A DNA stretch of 64,000 nt from Alteromonas sp. C1M14 (GTDB lineage Bacteria > Pseudomonadota > Gammaproteobacteria > Enterobacterales > Alteromonadaceae), in NCBI RefSeq assembly GCF_018860965.1, contig NZ_JAHKQF010000009.1:1-64000 (forward strand). The letters are read 5' to 3'. Below the pieces are notes generated by a model that ran no database searches, was not told where the DNA came from, and saw only the letters and a program-made list of their open reading frames with translations. Below are positions 1 to 8,988 of this stretch, piece by piece; the stretch's first letter is position 1; the number at the start of each line of letters is the position of its first letter. A program made the translations under genes and the position numbers.

Positions 1-141
1 TGGTGCTTGTTCACTAATGATGTCGGTAACTTCAATACCTTCCTCTAGTGTTTCGAATTGTAGGTTTTGCTCTTCAGGAATACCGTCAAGCACTCTTTTT
101 GCATATTGAATTAAGGTTGGGTGAGCAGGAATTAAATACAT
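1..141 (-). CDS. Partial ORF at left edge, unknown product
   Basis: An open minus-strand frame runs from a stop at 166-168 to the window edge. The first ATG is at 139-141 and gives at least 47 codons, beginning MYLIPAHPTLIQYAK and rich in Glu near the edge. The composition looks like real protein, but I do not recognise the family. The frame is open upstream of the ATG for eight more codons (IGRGFERF) with no start codon, so the gene may be broken at its 5' end. The rest lies outside the window. No ribosome binding site is obvious before the ATG. Confidence 0.3.
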   Translation of the reverse strand, partial: MYLIPAHPTLIQYAKRVLDGIPEEQNLQFETLEEGIEVTDIISEQAP

Positions 142-206
142 AAAACGTTCAAAGCCACGACCTATTTACGTTAGGATAAAGAAAACTCATACCAAGGATA
201 GCCATA

Positions 207-737
207 ATGAAAACCCTTTTCTCCCTCCTGTTTGTCTTGCTTTGCACCACTCCCGCCTATGCCGCGATATCGGATTTTAAGGCCGGCCCGGTGTTTACCG
301 ACTATGGCACCCATGCCCCGGTCCCTGGTGTATCCATTGCTCCCACGGAAACGTTTAATATCGCCTTTGATGCGGTAAAAGGGGCAGAGCCTGGTGAAAT
401 TAATCGAAAATTCGATACCCTCGCTCGGTTTATCAATATGCATGTAGCCAATGGTGCAAAATTAGAGAACATTCACCTTGCCATTGTGGTTCACGGTTCG
501 GCTACCTTCGATGTGTTAAGCAACGCTGCTTATAAACAGATTAAAGGGGTAGACAATGCCAACACGCCGTTATTGCAAGCCCTGTTAAGTAAAGGGGTAA
601 GGGTACTGGTATGTGGTCAATCGGCTACGGCAAAAGACATAAGCGCTAACATGCTTGAAAAGGGCGTAGAAGTAGAACTTTCAGCCATGACCGCCCATGC
701 CCATTTGCAACAACAAGGTTATACCTTAAACCCGTAA
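207..737 (+). CDS. Exported DsrE/DsrF-like protein
   Basis: 176 aa. An N-terminal signal peptide ends near AYA-A (residues 18-20), so the protein is probably periplasmic. The remainder matches the DsrE/DsrF-like (COG1416-type) fold: a beta-strand plus glycine segment IHLAIVVHGSA, then a conserved cysteine in VLVCGQSA (C136), and a second strand later. DsrE-family proteins handle sulfur or serve as small-molecule binding proteins, but the periplasmic single-cysteine members have no firm function. It is followed 30 bp later by an exported alpha/beta hydrolase on the same strand, so the two may be co-transcribed. Start chosen at the ATG that gives a clean signal peptide. Family assignment is fairly sure; function is not. 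Confidence 0.75.
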   Translation: MKTLFSLLFVLLCTTPAYAAISDFKAGPVFTDYGTHAPVPGVSIAPTETFNIAFDAVKGAEPGEINRKFDTLARFINMHVANGAKLENIHLAIVVHGSATFDVLSNAAYKQIKGVDNANTPLLQALLSKGVRVLVCGQSATAKDISANMLEKGVEVELSAMTAHAHLQQQGYTLNP

Positions 738-767
738 CCGTTATATCACCGAGAGTAAATCGTTATT

Positions 768-1640
768 ATGCTGCGCTTTTTTTCAATTTTACCATCCAAA
801 ATGGGTATGCTGATTTTCAGTGTCTTGTTCCTTTGCTGTCACTCCGTGAGTGCCAAAGAATTTCTACTTAGTTCTGGGGCCAGTGCGGCATTAGAACAAC
901 CTAACTGCACGCCCAAGGCGAGTGTCTTGATGATCCACGGTTGGGCTGGGCAAAAAGACGAAGTGGCAGATATCTATAAAATTTTAGCCCAACAACTGGC
1001 GGAAAATTGTATCGCCTCGTTGCGCTTTGATGTGCGAGGAGAATCTGAGCGAGAAAAAAGTGATTACACCTTAACCAGTACGTTTGCCAGTCGTGTAGAA
1101 GACGCCCAGTCGGGACTCGATTATCTACAAGCCAAATACCCAAAAACGCCTGTAATCGTACTTGGTTTTAGTTTAGGGGGGGCCACCGCCATGGAATTAG
1201 TAAGCCAACATCCCGATGCTTTTTTCGCCATGATCCTGTGGTCTACTGCAATCAACCCAAGTGCCATCGCCACCGATACTGTCAACTTTAAAACCATTCG
1301 TCAGGCGGTAAGCGAAGGAAAAGGCCTGTTAAATACCTGGGCAGACTTTACCCTTACCCGAGAACATATAGTGGGTATGCTAGGCTACAATCCACTGCGG
1401 AATTTAGGCCAGTTCAAGGGGCATATTTTATCTATTCGCGGTAGTGATGACTTTTTACCCGCCGACGAAGACAAAATCTTTGCCGCTAGCAGCGCAGTAA
1501 CAGAAGATGCCTATTATTTAGGTGGCGCTGATCATACCTTCCGGGTTTTCGAGCCAGAAAAAAGTCAAAAAAAGAAGGTGCTGCGGCTTACTCAGCAGTG
1601 GCTAGTTGCTACGCTAGAACTGGCATCAGCTTCTCTATGA
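768..1640 (+). CDS. Exported alpha/beta hydrolase
   Basis: 290 aa with a hydrophobic N-terminus (about residues 10-29) that reads as a signal peptide. The alpha/beta hydrolase fold is shown by the oxyanion strand VLMIHGWAG, the nucleophile elbow GFSLGG with Ser135, a likely acid Asp in RGSDDFLP near residue 229, and a catalytic His in GGADHTF near residue 262. The family includes esterases and serine aminopeptidase-like hydrolases; the substrate cannot be read from sequence. It probably shares a transcript with the DsrE-like gene 30 bp upstream. Its stop codon TGA abuts, on the other strand, the stop of a frameshifted membrane-protein remnant. Confidence 0.8.
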   Translation: MLRFFSILPSKMGMLIFSVLFLCCHSVSAKEFLLSSGASAALEQPNCTPKASVLMIHGWAGQKDEVADIYKILAQQLAENCIASLRFDVRGESEREKSDYTLTSTFASRVEDAQSGLDYLQAKYPKTPVIVLGFSLGGATAMELVSQHPDAFFAMILWSTAINPSAIATDTVNFKTIRQAVSEGKGLLNTWADFTLTREHIVGMLGYNPLRNLGQFKGHILSIRGSDDFLPADEDKIFAASSAVTEDAYYLGGADHTFRVFEPEKSQKKKVLRLTQQWLVATLELASASL

Positions 1641-1932
1641 GTTATCTGCCTTCTTAATCATGTGCAATAGTGTAGCGGTGCTCAAACAGACAAAGATACA
1701 CGACACACCTAAAAAATAAACTCTAAGGGCGCCATTGGAGCGTCCTTGTAGTAGCGGGGCTTGAGGTCAATAAGCTTTCTATTTTCAGTAAAAAGAATAT
1801 GCCGAACAGGGGTAAAATTGCGCCTAGAGGAAGGGCGTATAGCAATTTGATTTTAGATACTAGAAGCCCCAGAAAAGTACTGACTAAGCATGCTACTACG
1901 TAAATTATTATCGTTAATAATTTAAAATATAA
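1635..1932 (-). pseudogene. Frameshifted small membrane protein remnant
   Basis: Two minus-strand frames join into one plausible small membrane protein. The first frame (1932 to 1723) reads two hydrophobic helices, with segments such as TIIIYVVACLVSTFLGLL and YALPLGAILPLFGIFFLL. The second frame continues downstream with PQAPLLQGRSNGALRVYFL and a third helix VSCIFVCLSTATLLHMI, ending at a TAG at 1635-1637. The switch point is near 1765-1772. The first frame has no ATG and only weak alternative starts. I infer a three-helix protein of roughly 100-110 aa disrupted by one frameshift and perhaps a lost start. A sequencing error is the main alternative. Confidence 0.4.
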
Positions 1933-1935
1933 TCA

Positions 1936-2188
1936 GCTATATCAAAGCTATCATTGCTTGTATTTGAGGCCTTCGCCTTATTTAAAAACAATTTAATTGA
2001 TAGATGCAAACCATACACAGCCGCTCCAAGATTTTATGTAGCCTACACAACAGAGCATACTTTTTGTCACACTTATGTCGGTAATAACAAATTCTGACGC
2101 CTTTATCGCAAATGGGGCCATACCAAAAAACCGTTACTTCTAGCCACCGTAGTTATTGGGTATCTAAGATAAACACGGTGAATCAATT
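1936..2188. other. Intergenic region upstream of poxB
   Basis: AT-rich stretch of about 250 bp between the membrane-protein remnant and poxB. It should hold the poxB promoter, but I cannot assign -35/-10 boxes with confidence. No convincing ORF or strong inverted repeat was seen. Confidence 0.4.
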
Positions 2189-3913
2189 ATGAGTAATACA
2201 GTTGCAGACTTTATTGTGCAAACACTGGAACAGGCTGGTGTAGATCGTATATGGGGCGTCACCGGAGACTCTCTAAACGGCATCAGTGACCGTTTACGCG
2301 CCCTCGGAACGATAGAATGGCTAGGCACTCGACATGAAGAGGTTGCCGCATTTGCCGCAGGGGCTCAAGCCCATATTGCTGACAAATTGGCCGTGTGTGC
2401 AGGTTCATGCGGCCCTGGCAATATGCACCTGATGAATGGGCTCTACGATTGCCACCGAAATAGAGTACCTGTTTTAGCTATCGTATCTCATATTCCATCA
2501 ACGCAAATTGGTAGCTTATATTTTCAAGAAACCCACCCTGAAACCCTGTTTCAAGAATGCAGTGTTTTTTGTGAAATGCTGTCTAATCCAGCTCAAATGC
2601 CGCAACTGCTTGAAAGCGCTATGCGGCAAGCCATTTTACACAACGACGTTGCGGTTATTATCCTGCCTGGCGACATCACCCTGCAACCGATGCCGAGTAA
2701 TATTAAGCCTAAATGGACAACGCCAAAACAAGGTGTGCTAGTACCGCCAGAATCTGACATCCAGCAACTAGCTAAGGCATTAAATAACAGCGAAAACCTT
2801 ACCCTATTATGCGGTGCTGGTGTAAAAGGCGCTCACAAAGAACTGGTTACACTAGCGGATAAACTAAAAGCCCCCATTGTCCATGCGCTTCGAGGTAAAG
2901 AGTACGTCGAATACGATAACCCCTTCGATGTGGGCATGACTGGGCTGATTGGCTTTGAGTCGGGTTATCACGCGATGAATAGCGCCGACACCCTCTTGGT
3001 CATTGGCTCTAGCTTTCCTTATAAGAACTTCTACCCACAATCAGCGAAAATCTTGCAAATAGACAACGACTCATCAGCTTTAGGTCGCCACGCACAAATA
3101 GACTTAGGGGTGATAGGAGGTACTAAACCTACGCTAAATGCACTATTACCCTTGCTAGAAGAGCGAAAAGATAGACGCCATTTAGACGCCTGCTTAGCAA
3201 GCTATAAAGAAGCCCGACAAGGCCTAGATGACTTAGCCAACGGTAAAACATCCCGTACCCTTATTCACCCGCAATATTTAACACGCTTAGTGGATGAAAC
3301 AGCAGACGACAACACCGTATTTACTTGCGATGTGGGAACCCCTACGGTGTGGGCGGCAAGGTATTTATCGATGAATGGAAAACGAAGACTAGTAGGTTCA
3401 TTCAATCACGGCTCGATGGCAAATGCCATGTCACAGGCCATTGGTATTCAAGCCCTAGATAAAAAGAGACAAGTGGTTGCCTTGTGCGGTGATGGCGGCT
3501 TTGCCATGTTAATGGGTGACTTAATAACCTTAAAACAACACAACTTACCCATTAAAATCATTATTTATAATAATCACTCGTTAGGCTTTGTGGCCATGGA
3601 AATGAAAGCAGCCGGCTTTTTATCTCAAGATACCGAATTAGATAACCCAGATTTTGCAGCCATTGCCCGCGCCTGTGGCATGAAAGGCACAAATGTGAGC
3701 AACCCTGAAGATCTACCTGATGCCATCGCAGCAACCCTATCTTGTGATGGACCTGCGGTATTAAGCGTACAAACGGCGAAACAAGAATTGGTTATGCCAC
3801 CGAAAATAGAGGTTGAACAGGCGAAGGGATTTAGTCTTTATATGCTTAAGGCAATACTTAACGGCAGAGGCGATGAAATAATCGATTTAGGAAAAACAAA
3901 CTGGTTAAGATAA
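2189..3913 (+). CDS. poxB: Pyruvate dehydrogenase (quinone), PoxB
   Basis: 574 aa, close to the 572 aa of E. coli PoxB. This is a peripheral-membrane flavoprotein that oxidatively decarboxylates pyruvate to acetate and CO2 and passes electrons to quinone. The three ThDP-enzyme domains are visible: an N-terminal PYR domain with the catalytic glutamate in [10 protein letters not shown] (near residue 50), a central FAD domain, and a C-terminal PP domain with the GDG...NN thiamine diphosphate motif starting at Gly434. The end, [16 protein letters not shown]...KTNWLR, resembles the lipid-activated C-terminal membrane-binding peptide of PoxB, which separates it from acetolactate synthases. Stands alone; the downstream ssb gene is convergent. 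Confidence 0.93.
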   Translation: MSNTVADFIVQTLEQAGVDRIWGVTGDSLNGISDRLRALGTIEWLGTRHEEVAAFAAGAQAHIADKLAVCAGSCGPGNMHLMNGLYDCHRNRVPVLAIVSHIPSTQIGSLYFQETHPETLFQECSVFCEMLSNPAQMPQLLESAMRQAILHNDVAVIILPGDITLQPMPSNIKPKWTTPKQGVLVPPESDIQQLAKALNNSENLTLLCGAGVKGAHKELVTLADKLKAPIVHALRGKEYVEYDNPFDVGMTGLIGFESGYHAMNSADTLLVIGSSFPYKNFYPQSAKILQIDNDSSALGRHAQIDLGVIGGTKPTLNALLPLLEERKDRRHLDACLASYKEARQGLDDLANGKTSRTLIHPQYLTRLVDETADDNTVFTCDVGTPTVWAARYLSMNGKRRLVGSFNHGSMANAMSQAIGIQALDKKRQVVALCGDGGFAMLMGDLITLKQHNLPIKIIIYNNHSLGFVAMEMKAAGFLSQDTELDNPDFAAIARACGMKGTNVSNPEDLPDAIAATLSCDGPAVLSVQTAKQELVMPPKIEVEQAKGFSLYMLKAILNGRGDEIIDLGKTNWLR

Positions 3914-4063
3914 ATTTTTCCGCGGGCTTATCAATGGGTAACTCGGGCATAGTTTACCACTGTACTTTAAGAAATAAATTCGCGTACGCGCTTATGCGCA
4001 ATCACTTGTTTGTCTAAAAGGCTAATGATACGCCCTCTGTACAGATAAAAATAAGCCAAAAAA

Positions 4064-4087
4064 AAACCCGCTTTAGTAGCGGGTTTT
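4064..4087 (-). terminator. Rho-independent terminator of ssb
   Basis: The stem AAAACCCGCT/AGCGGGTTTT has a 4-nt loop. An A-tract at 4058-4067 gives a U-run on the minus-strand transcript, so it fits the end of ssb. It may also stop poxB transcription from the other side. Confidence 0.8.
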
Positions 4088-4128
4088 CTAAATTAAGATT
4101 TTATTTCTAACTTTGCCTGAGGTGAACT

Positions 4129-4701
4129 CTAGAACGGAATATCATCGTCAAAGTCAAAATCAGGCTCTGCCATAGGTGGCTTGTTACCGCCTTGGTTATT
4201 CCCCTGTGGAGGCGCTTGGGTTCCTGGGTTATTTCCTTGAGGACGCTGTTGATATCCGCCACCTTGGTTGTTATTGCTATAACCGCCTTGCTGACCACCT
4301 TGCTGTCCGCCTTGAGGGCGCTGCTGATAACCACCACCAGATTGACCGCCTTGGCCACCACCGTCACGGCCGCCTAACATCTGCATTTGGTCGACAATAA
4401 TTTCGGTGGTGTAGCGATCCTGACCTTGTTGATCTTGCCATTTACGTGTTTGTAATTTGCCTTCACAATAGATCTGCGACCCTTTTTTAAGGTACTCGCC
4501 TGCAATCTCTGCTAACCGACGATACATGGTCAGTCGATGCCACTCTGTCCGCTCTTGAACCTGACCTTGCTGATCTTTCCAGCTTTCACTGGTGGCCAAG
4601 CTCAGATTTGCTACGGCGTTTCCATTTGGCATGTAACGCACTTCAGGGTCGTTGCCCAGATTACCTACCAAAATGACTTTGTTGACGCCTCTCGTTGCCA
4701 T
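4129..4701 (-). CDS. ssb: Single-stranded DNA-binding protein SSB
   Basis: 190 aa. The N-terminal OB-fold (about residues 1-110) opens with the characteristic [20 protein letters not shown] and contains the [21 protein letters not shown] segment. A long Gly/Gln/Asn-rich disordered linker follows (about 112-175), then the conserved acidic tip ending DDDIPF, which docks partner proteins such as Exo I, RecO and PriA. SSB coats single-stranded DNA during replication, repair and recombination. The linker is encoded by repetitive GGN/CAR codons. In many gammaproteobacteria ssb sits close to uvrA; here four genes separate them. No LexA-like box was recognised in front of the start. Confidence 0.97.
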   Translation of the reverse strand: MATRGVNKVILVGNLGNDPEVRYMPNGNAVANLSLATSESWKDQQGQVQERTEWHRLTMYRRLAEIAGEYLKKGSQIYCEGKLQTRKWQDQQGQDRYTTEIIVDQMQMLGGRDGGGQGGQSGGGYQQRPQGGQQGGQQGGYSNNNQGGGYQQRPQGNNPGTQAPPQGNNQGGNKPPMAEPDFDFDDDIPF

Positions 4702-4784
4702 CGATGTCTCCTGTAATTCTGTCTATATTGCGCAAGGACTCTGCCGACAGCGCGAAATGTATAACGGATAAAATAAGTTATTTA

Positions 4785-4899
4785 AGCCTGCTAGTATACC
4801 TGAAAAAGGCAGCAGGCTAAGGTAAATTTCATTTAGATATAAGACTAGAGTAACTGATCATATTCTTTGTGAAAAGTCAGACAAAAGATCAGTCTGACT
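4785..4899. repeat. Two perfect inverted repeats upstream of ssb
   Basis: Positions 4785-4792 and 4811-4818 form AGCCTGCT/AGCAGGCT around an 18-nt loop. Positions 4875-4882 and 4892-4899 form AGTCAGAC/GTCTGACT around a 9-nt loop. Both lie in the ssb-RDD intergenic region. They may be operators or transcript hairpins; neither is followed by a T-run. Confidence 0.45.
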
Positions 4900-5091
4900 A
4901 TCGCGGTTGTAACTAACTGAAAACCGGGTAATCCCGCGTTTATTGTCCACGCGTATGGTGGGTGGAAAACCGCCGTTGCGCGCATGCGCTGTGACCAACA
5001 GGAAAGCAAACTCGAGGATTAATCCTGCTTCTTGTATCGCGGCTTAAAAAGAGACCAGTGATAACGCCCCATTCCCCGCGGCTCTTTTTTT
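4900..5091 (+). ncRNA. Candidate structured RNA or leader before RDD gene
   Basis: A relatively GC-rich block of about 190 bp has no ORF. It holds short self-complementary elements: CGGGTAATCCCG (4925-4936), GCGCATGCGC, and AGGATTAATCCT. It ends in a possible terminator, with AAAAAGAG at 5046-5053 pairing with CTCTTTTT at 5082-5089 followed by more Ts, although the loop is long. It could be a small RNA or a leader/attenuator for the RDD gene that starts at 5168. I recognise no known RNA family. Confidence 0.3.
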
Positions 5092-5167
5092 CATCATTTA
5101 TTTCGTTTGATGCTTGTTAATTATAAAAAAAACTTGGCATTATGGAGGAAATAAAAAGGAGTCGCTC

Positions 5168-5839
5168 ATGCCCGAGACGGGAAAGTACAGTCAATTAAGT
5201 CTACAAGAATTACGCGCCATTGCCGCCACCGTTGATGGGGATGCCGAACCCGAGCGAGCGGCGCAAATTTATGCTGAAATCGTAAAAAAGCAGCAGGGAG
5301 AATTTTCTGAGGAAAAGGTCCCCCCTGTTGCCGATGCCAACCACCACAGCGAAGCCGTAGACCATAATCCAAACCCAACCAACCAGCAGGAAGAGGAGCG
5401 TTTAGCCTCTCGGGGAGAGCGTTTTGCCGCGGCGCTGATCGATAGCGTCGTCTCTATACTGGCCACGATCCCGTTTATTTTTATAGTCGGTGCCGAAAAA
5501 TTTGCTACCCCCAGTGTTTCGTTAATTATATTGAGTTTTGCTTACGGTTTATTAAGCCTGTTAGTGATTCACGGTTATTTGCTATTTAATTACGGACAAA
5601 CTGTGGGGAAACGGTTTTTAAACATACGTATCGAAGATTTATCGGGGCGACAAGCGAGCTTTGGCACTATCATTCTAAAGCGATATATTCCCGTCAGCTT
5701 ATCGATTTATATTCCAGGAATTGGTGGCATATTGTCACTGGTAGATGTGTTTTTTATCTTTCGACGTGATAGACGTTGCATCCATGATCACATTGCCGGT
5801 ACCCGAGTATGTCGAGCACCAACATCATTAACGGTATAA
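5168..5839 (+). CDS. RDD family membrane protein
   Basis: 223 aa from the ATG at 5168, which follows a good Shine-Dalgarno (AAAAAGGAG, 5152-5160). An in-frame ATG at 5114 is less likely because no comparable site precedes it. Residues 1-75 are hydrophilic, with a segment YAEIVKKQQGEF. An RDD domain follows: the first helix begins with RFAAALIDSVV (the arginine and aspartates of the family name). A second helix pair and LFNYGQTVGKRFLNIRI come next, and the end is RRDRRCIHDHIAGTRV. RDD proteins are inner-membrane proteins, sometimes linked to ion transport, usually of unknown role. Nothing in the neighbourhood specifies a function. Confidence 0.8.
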   Translation: MPETGKYSQLSLQELRAIAATVDGDAEPERAAQIYAEIVKKQQGEFSEEKVPPVADANHHSEAVDHNPNPTNQQEEERLASRGERFAAALIDSVVSILATIPFIFIVGAEKFATPSVSLIILSFAYGLLSLLVIHGYLLFNYGQTVGKRFLNIRIEDLSGRQASFGTIILKRYIPVSLSIYIPGIGGILSLVDVFFIFRRDRRCIHDHIAGTRVCRAPTSLTV

Positions 5840-5849
5840 CGTGCTAGCT

Positions 5850-6725
5850 TCACATGCCTTTTAAGCGTCTCACGGCCCTGATAAACAAACGATATTGACC
5901 TTTGACGTCAGGATAAGACATGGATTTATTGTGTTTACCGCCAGGGACCACATAAATCCATTTGTCGTGGCTTGGTGAGGCTTCGTATAGTTGCCGACTA
6001 AAGGTAATGGGCGTCGTTCTGTCTTTGTCGCCAACCACCAACAAAAGCGGTTTGTCGAACTGACGAACAAAATCCTCATTCTCTATAATGGCCAATTCCG
6101 GGGAGACTTTTAGCACGGTGAAAAGACGCGTCCAGTCTGGCACCATATTTTGCACCACATCGTTTACCCGATTAATGGCGCTGTCTAACACCAAGCCATC
6201 AATGTCTCGTTTTACCGCAACATAGCTTGCCAGTATTGAGCCCATTGAAATACCGTGCACCACCGTCGGTAAGTTGTTTTTAAAGACTTGATTGGCATAG
6301 TCAAAAACCATAAGCGCATCACGTTTTAATTGATACATTCTAACTCGACTGGCTTTTTCACTGGCGCCTGTTCCCTGGTAATCAACCCAAAGCACATTTG
6401 CAGGCAACTGCCCAAATTCGTGTAACAACGGCGAGTTTTTGGTAATAGACATTTCATTGTCAGCAAACAAGACCACGTTGGCGATGGCGTTAGGATAGGT
6501 CACGGCCACCCCGTTAAGGGTTAAATCTTGACTGTTTTTCAGTTCAACCTTGGTAATGGTCGCTACGGCTTCATCTTGGCTAATTGACTTACTTAAAGCT
6601 GTTACTTCAATAGGTTGCGTTGATGTGTCCTGCTGTAGATAACTTGATGAACTGACATCGATAGCACAGCCTGACAGTAACGCCACGGACAATAAAAAAA
6701 CACAATTTTTGATAACGTTAACCAC
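5850..6725 (-). CDS. Alpha/beta hydrolase lipoprotein
   Basis: 291 aa beginning at a GTG. The N-terminus carries a lipoprotein signal with lipobox LLSGC (Cys at about residue 20), so it is probably membrane-anchored and faces the periplasm. The hydrolase core has the nucleophile elbow GISMGS, a strand-end acid in VVGDKDRTTP, and a histidine in PGGKHNKS, consistent with a Ser-Asp-His triad. It resembles the serine aminopeptidase/BEM46-like hydrolases. The substrate is unknown. It is convergent with the RDD gene (10 bp between stops) and lies downstream of a HAD phosphatase gene on the same strand, separated by about 90 bp. Confidence 0.8.
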   Translation of the reverse strand: MVNVIKNCVFLLSVALLSGCAIDVSSSSYLQQDTSTQPIEVTALSKSISQDEAVATITKVELKNSQDLTLNGVAVTYPNAIANVVLFADNEMSITKNSPLLHEFGQLPANVLWVDYQGTGASEKASRVRMYQLKRDALMVFDYANQVFKNNLPTVVHGISMGSILASYVAVKRDIDGLVLDSAINRVNDVVQNMVPDWTRLFTVLKVSPELAIIENEDFVRQFDKPLLLVVGDKDRTTPITFSRQLYEASPSHDKWIYVVPGGKHNKSMSYPDVKGQYRLFIRAVRRLKGM

Positions 6726-6817
6726 AACTAAATACGCCTTGCTCGGTGAGTTTTATGTTTCCGGTGCAATGCGCTCTCATTCCTATGCTAAGCGATAACA
6801 CACCCAAAGAAACCCCC

Positions 6818-7402
6818 TTAATATTGTACCTTTCCCTTCACCACCAGCTTACAGTCCATCCCTGCATTTGCAGCGGCTTGTTGACCTATATCAGTGTCTT
6901 CGAAGACCACACATTGCTGTGGTGAAAGCCCCATTTGCTGTGCTGCCGACAAAAATGTGTCGGCAAAAGGTTTACCATTTTTTACGTCTGATGAGGTGAC
7001 CAGCGCATCAAGCTTATCAATAATTCCAAGATGGGATAGAAGCTTTTCAGCATGAGCGCGATCAGCACCTGTGCCTACAGCAATTTTCATAGACGAACGA
7101 TAATGGTTAAAAATGGCAAACGTTTCTTCAATCAGCGAAGGCACAAAATTCATCCGTCCTCGGGTTGCCATTTTATAATCCGCCACCTCTTTAGGATCGG
7201 CTTTATAACCGTATTTTTCGTTTAAGATAATGGCGGTTTGGTGAGTCGGCACGCCCCCTAAGCTGTATATATAATCGCTGTCAAAAGGGTAACCAAAATG
7301 CTTACAGGTAGCTTGCCATGCTTCAAGGTGTGCCCCCATGGAATCCACCAAGGTCCCATCCATATCGAATATGATGCCTTTATAATGGCTTAAATCTATC
7401 AT
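6818..7402 (-). CDS. HAD hydrolase, YqaB/beta-phosphoglucomutase-like
   Basis: 194 aa. HAD motif I DMDGT is at residues 13-17, followed by a short helical cap. Motif II is in VGTG (about 97-100), the motif III lysine in KNGKPFADTF, and motif IV in VVFEDTDIG. Length and motif wording match the YqaB branch (fructose-1-phosphate/sugar phosphatase) of the beta-phosphoglucomutase group, including the cap phrase LGGVPTHQTA. It probably dephosphorylates a small sugar phosphate in the cytoplasm. It follows the YajR-type gene on the same strand with about 60 bp between, so co-transcription is possible. Confidence 0.85.
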   Translation of the reverse strand: MIDLSHYKGIIFDMDGTLVDSMGAHLEAWQATCKHFGYPFDSDYIYSLGGVPTHQTAIILNEKYGYKADPKEVADYKMATRGRMNFVPSLIEETFAIFNHYRSSMKIAVGTGADRAHAEKLLSHLGIIDKLDALVTSSDVKNGKPFADTFLSAAQQMGLSPQQCVVFEDTDIGQQAAANAGMDCKLVVKGKVQY

Positions 7403-7463
7403 AATGCACTTGGCCTCCTTTAATATGTATTCATCACCAACTACGGGCTTTTTTGCGATTTAA

Positions 7464-8831
7464 CTATGTAACATCCGAGGCCGCCGGCTGAGTAAAACGA
7501 CTTAGCAGGGTTCGTGCTGCAGATGCATCGAAGGCTCTACTGACTTTTAAATATATGACGCTATCACTGGCTGACACAACCACCTCGTCTACGCCAGTTA
7601 AGCTTTGTAGTGCCGTTTGTACCGCAGTCTGATTTTCTTCATCCACAGAAAACTGCAACACCACACGTTTTAATTTGCTTACTTCTTTTAAACCGAAAAG
7701 CACAATGATCCAGACACCAGCCCCTAAAGCCCCGACCAAGTAGGCCGTTTTAGCCGTCCATAGGTCGGTCACGACGCCAGATAGTACCCCTCCCATAAAT
7801 GCACCGAAGAACTGAAAACTGGCATAAAGCCCCATGGCCGTGCCCTTTTGTCCTGCTGGCGCGATGGTGGATACCAAAGCGGGGAAGCTGGCTTCTAAAT
7901 AATTAAACCCAGTGAAGAACATCACCACTGCGCACACCACTACCCATTCGCGATGGTGCTGCATATTTAACATTAAAAATGCCATCATCATAAGGGCGGC
8001 CGCTGTGATCACTACGCTTTTAGGGGTACGGCCACGACCGATCCCCATCAACACCACAAGCCCAATAATAGAAATAGCGAGCACTGGTAAATAGATGGTC
8101 CAGTGACTTTCTAAGGTCATGCCAAATTGGGTGAGGGTCACCGGTAATTGAACAAAAAGCAGCGTAATAAGCATGTGCAAAATCATCACGCTAACGTTTA
8201 AACGCCACAGTTGAGGGGATGAAAATAGCGAGGCCACTTGAGATAATTTGGGCAATGTATCACCACTGGCGGAAAGGGTGACATCAGGTACGACCCATTT
8301 CACCAACGGCATACAGCAAACCGCCAGAATACCGGTGATCCCAAACACACCGGCCAGCCCCCATCGCTGAGCAATAAGAGGCCCAATAAGTACCGCCAGG
8401 TAAAATGAAAAGCCGATGGCAATACCAATTACCGCCATGACTTTTGCCCGCTGAGATTCACGGCTAATATCGGTTGCCAGCGCCATGATTGCACCGGCAA
8501 TGGCCCCCGCCCCTTGTAATATTCGCCCCACTAGCATCCACACCATGGTATCCGCAGTGGCGGCGACAAAAGAGCCTAAAGCAAAAACCGACAAACCCAT
8601 TAATATTACCGGTTTTCTGCCCCAGCGATCTGACAGCATGCCCATGGGAATTTGTAGCGCAGCCTGAGTGAGACCATAACCACCCACCGCAAGGCCCACT
8701 AAAAGAGGGGAATAATCGGGATATTCCATAGCCGCCACAGCTAAAACGGGCATGACCATAAACAGGCCCATCATGCGCAATACATATACCAGCGCCAATG
8801 TGAGGGCAGCGCGAAGTTCTAATGCGTTCAA
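7464..8831 (-). CDS. yajR: MFS transporter of the YajR type
   Basis: 455 aa. Twelve transmembrane helices of the major facilitator fold are seen, with the motif A loop GMLSDRWGRKPVI between TM2 and TM3. A soluble C-terminal extension of about 65 residues (LKRVVLQFSV to the end) matches the YAM domain that defines YajR. E. coli YajR has 454 residues, nearly the same. The start is a TTG at 8829-8831 with GAGG/GAGA upstream; no ATG is better placed. YajR is a proton-driven inner-membrane transporter with no confirmed substrate. The gene is divergent from uvrA, about 157 bp away. Confidence 0.88.
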   Translation of the reverse strand: MNALELRAALTLALVYVLRMMGLFMVMPVLAVAAMEYPDYSPLLVGLAVGGYGLTQAALQIPMGMLSDRWGRKPVILMGLSVFALGSFVAATADTMVWMLVGRILQGAGAIAGAIMALATDISRESQRAKVMAVIGIAIGFSFYLAVLIGPLIAQRWGLAGVFGITGILAVCCMPLVKWVVPDVTLSASGDTLPKLSQVASLFSSPQLWRLNVSVMILHMLITLLFVQLPVTLTQFGMTLESHWTIYLPVLAISIIGLVVLMGIGRGRTPKSVVITAAALMMMAFLMLNMQHHREWVVVCAVVMFFTGFNYLEASFPALVSTIAPAGQKGTAMGLYASFQFFGAFMGGVLSGVVTDLWTAKTAYLVGALGAGVWIIVLFGLKEVSKLKRVVLQFSVDEENQTAVQTALQSLTGVDEVVVSASDSVIYLKVSRAFDASAARTLLSRFTQPAASDVT

Positions 8832-8988
8832 AGGTTCTCGTCCTCGTTATACCAAGGCCGCGAAGTGTACCATAAATCCTTTCTACGCCTAATATTCGAA
8901 TGATCCCAAATGCCTTTAGAGCGTAACTAATGATTAACTTTGGTGCCGTCTGTGGCATACTTCTCTTTTTGGTAATCGTCAGGCTTCA

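Noticed and set aside
2189..3913. Acetolactate synthase large subunit
   Set aside because: Length and the C-terminal membrane peptide match PoxB, and there is no small subunit gene next to it.
4702..4760. LexA (SOS) box before ssb or uvrA
   Set aside because: CTGT occurs near 4710, but no ACAG partner at the right spacing was found; none seen before uvrA.
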